Below are positions 13,581-14,417 of a DNA stretch of 14,417 nt, piece by piece. The notes beneath the pieces were generated by a model. The model did not search any database. It saw nothing but the letters and a program-made list of their open reading frames with translations, and had not been told where the DNA came from. Source of the stretch: CAZVAO01 sp964625175 (GTDB taxonomy: Bacteria; Bacillota; UBA994; PWPR01). How positions within the stretch are numbered: the first letter of the stretch is position 1; each line of letters begins with the position of its first letter. The translations under genes and the position numbers were made by a program. The stretch is taken from the NCBI GenBank assembly GCA_964625175.1, contig CAZVAO010000059.1, positions 1 through 14,417 of the forward strand, given 5' to 3'.

Positions 13581-14417
13581 CTAGGATGTCGTATAGCGCT
13601 CTCGTAAGTAGGTTATCGTTTGATTTTGCACCTCAATAACTTCCTCAATATCTTGACAAATAACGAGGGCGTGTTGTTCCATTGCCTGAGCAATTATGCT
13701 GGGAATTTCAAGAAATGTAAATTTACCTTCTAAGAATCCCTCAACAGCGAATTGATTCGCTGTATTCATTACGATTGGTAAGGACTGACCGATACGTCCA
13801 GCCGTGTAGGCCAATTCTAAACAAGGAAATGATTTTGTATCCGGTTCATAAAAATTCAACTGTTGGATTGTGGTCAGATCAAGACCAGCTCTCTCTGTTG
13901 CGTATCGCTTACCACCAAATAAGGCATATTGGATGGGCTGGCGCATATCAGTAACACCTAACTGTCCCATAATGGCACCATCATGATACTCGACAAAAGA
14001 ATGAATAATGCTTTGAGGATGGACCACAACGTCAATTTGATCATAGGGTATGTCGAACAGGAGGGCAGCCTCAATGACCTCTAAACCCTTATTCATGAGC
14101 GTAGCGGAATCAATTGATATTTTATTACCCATCGACCAAGTTGGGTGGTTTAGGGCCTGTTTAGGCGTGATGCGCGCTAACTCTTCTAACTGATATCCGA
14201 AGAAAGGTCCACCAGAAGCCGTTAGAATAACTTTGCGGATTGAGTCTTTGCGCTCACCTTGAAGACATTGCCATACGGCAGAGTGCTCACTATCTACAGG
14301 GTAGATGTGACATTGGCGTTGCTTAGCAAGGTCGATTAATAGGTTTCCTGCACTAACAATCGATTCTTTATTCGCTAAAGCTAAATCAATCCCTAAATCT
14401 AAAACGGTAAAAGTAGC
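13581..14417 (-). CDS. dxr: 1-deoxy-D-xylulose 5-phosphate reductoisomerase (partial, N-terminus outside window)
   Basis: The last 278 codons of dxr are present; the frame runs open to the window edge, so roughly 100-115 N-terminal residues with most of the NADPH-binding domain are missing. The enzyme converts DXP to MEP, the first committed step of the MEP pathway. Visible motifs are ANKES, PVDSEH (about 14283-14300; Asp and Glu bind the metal), TASGGPF, HPTWSMGNKISIDSATLMNKG and NKGLEVIEA (14067-14093, third metal ligand Glu). The C-terminal helical domain follows to the TAG stop. An internal ATG at 14132 is not the start: the upstream codons are clearly dxr. rseP begins 13 bases downstream. 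Confidence 0.96.
   Translation of the reverse strand, partial: ATFTVLDLGIDLALANKESIVSAGNLLIDLAKQRQCHIYPVDSEHSAVWQCLQGERKDSIRKVILTASGGPFFGYQLEELARITPKQALNHPTWSMGNKISIDSATLMNKGLEVIEAALLFDIPYDQIDVVVHPQSIIHSFVEYHDGAIMGQLGVTDMRQPIQYALFGGKRYATERAGLDLTTIQQLNFYEPDTKSFPCLELAYTAGRIGQSLPIVMNTANQFAVEGFLEGKFTFLEIPSIIAQAMEQHALVICQDIEEVIEVQNQTITYLRERYTTS

Overview
The window is a conserved housekeeping region of a low-to-mid GC Gram-positive-type bacterium (Firmicutes in the broad sense, most like Clostridia or Negativicutes). The basis is the Bacillota-type gene order around nusA-ylxR-ylxQ-infB, a NusA without C-terminal acidic repeats, strong GGAGG ribosome binding sites and several TTG/GTG starts. I cannot name the genus. 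All recognised genes lie on the minus strand, so transcription runs from right to left.

Right part (14417 to 11468): the C-terminal part of dxr (cut by the window edge), rseP and ispG are packed 12-13 bases apart. dxr and ispG encode two steps of the MEP isoprenoid pathway. rseP encodes a site-2 intramembrane protease and shares the operon, as is common. The block ends at a hairpin, and a new promoter with an extended -10 box lies between ispG and rimP.

Middle (11358 to 3539): a ten-gene translation/transcription operon, rimP-nusA-rnpM(ylxR)-ylxQ-infB-ylxP-rbfA-nrnA-truB-ribF. It couples 30S maturation (rimP, rbfA), transcription elongation/termination (nusA), initiation (infB), tRNA modification (truB), nanoRNA turnover (nrnA) and FMN/FAD synthesis (ribF). 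nusA to infB is very tight: consecutive overlapping or nearly touching genes with non-ATG starts. proS and polC, often found between the rseP/ispG block and rimP in Firmicutes, are absent here.

Left-middle (3558 to 938): rpsO has its own promoter, inside the 3' end of ribF, and a short leader. A strong hairpin separates rpsO from pnp, and pnp ends at a strong intrinsic terminator. A single tRNA-Pro(GGG) gene follows, with its own promoter, an encoded CCA and a terminator that abuts it.

Left flank (1 to 555) and the pnp-tRNA gap (671 to 937) hold no convincing protein gene. They contain the least ordinary sequence of the window: a 51-base direct repeat pair (40 of 51 identical), built from AGTTGG-type 8-mers and an 11-base tandem array, and a possible degenerate third copy near 220. 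There is also a promoter-like site followed by a Shine-Dalgarno/TTG mini-ORF at 106-257. I see no mobile element, CRISPR array, phage gene or novel multigene system. The novelty here is limited to these intergenic structures and a few regulatory details.
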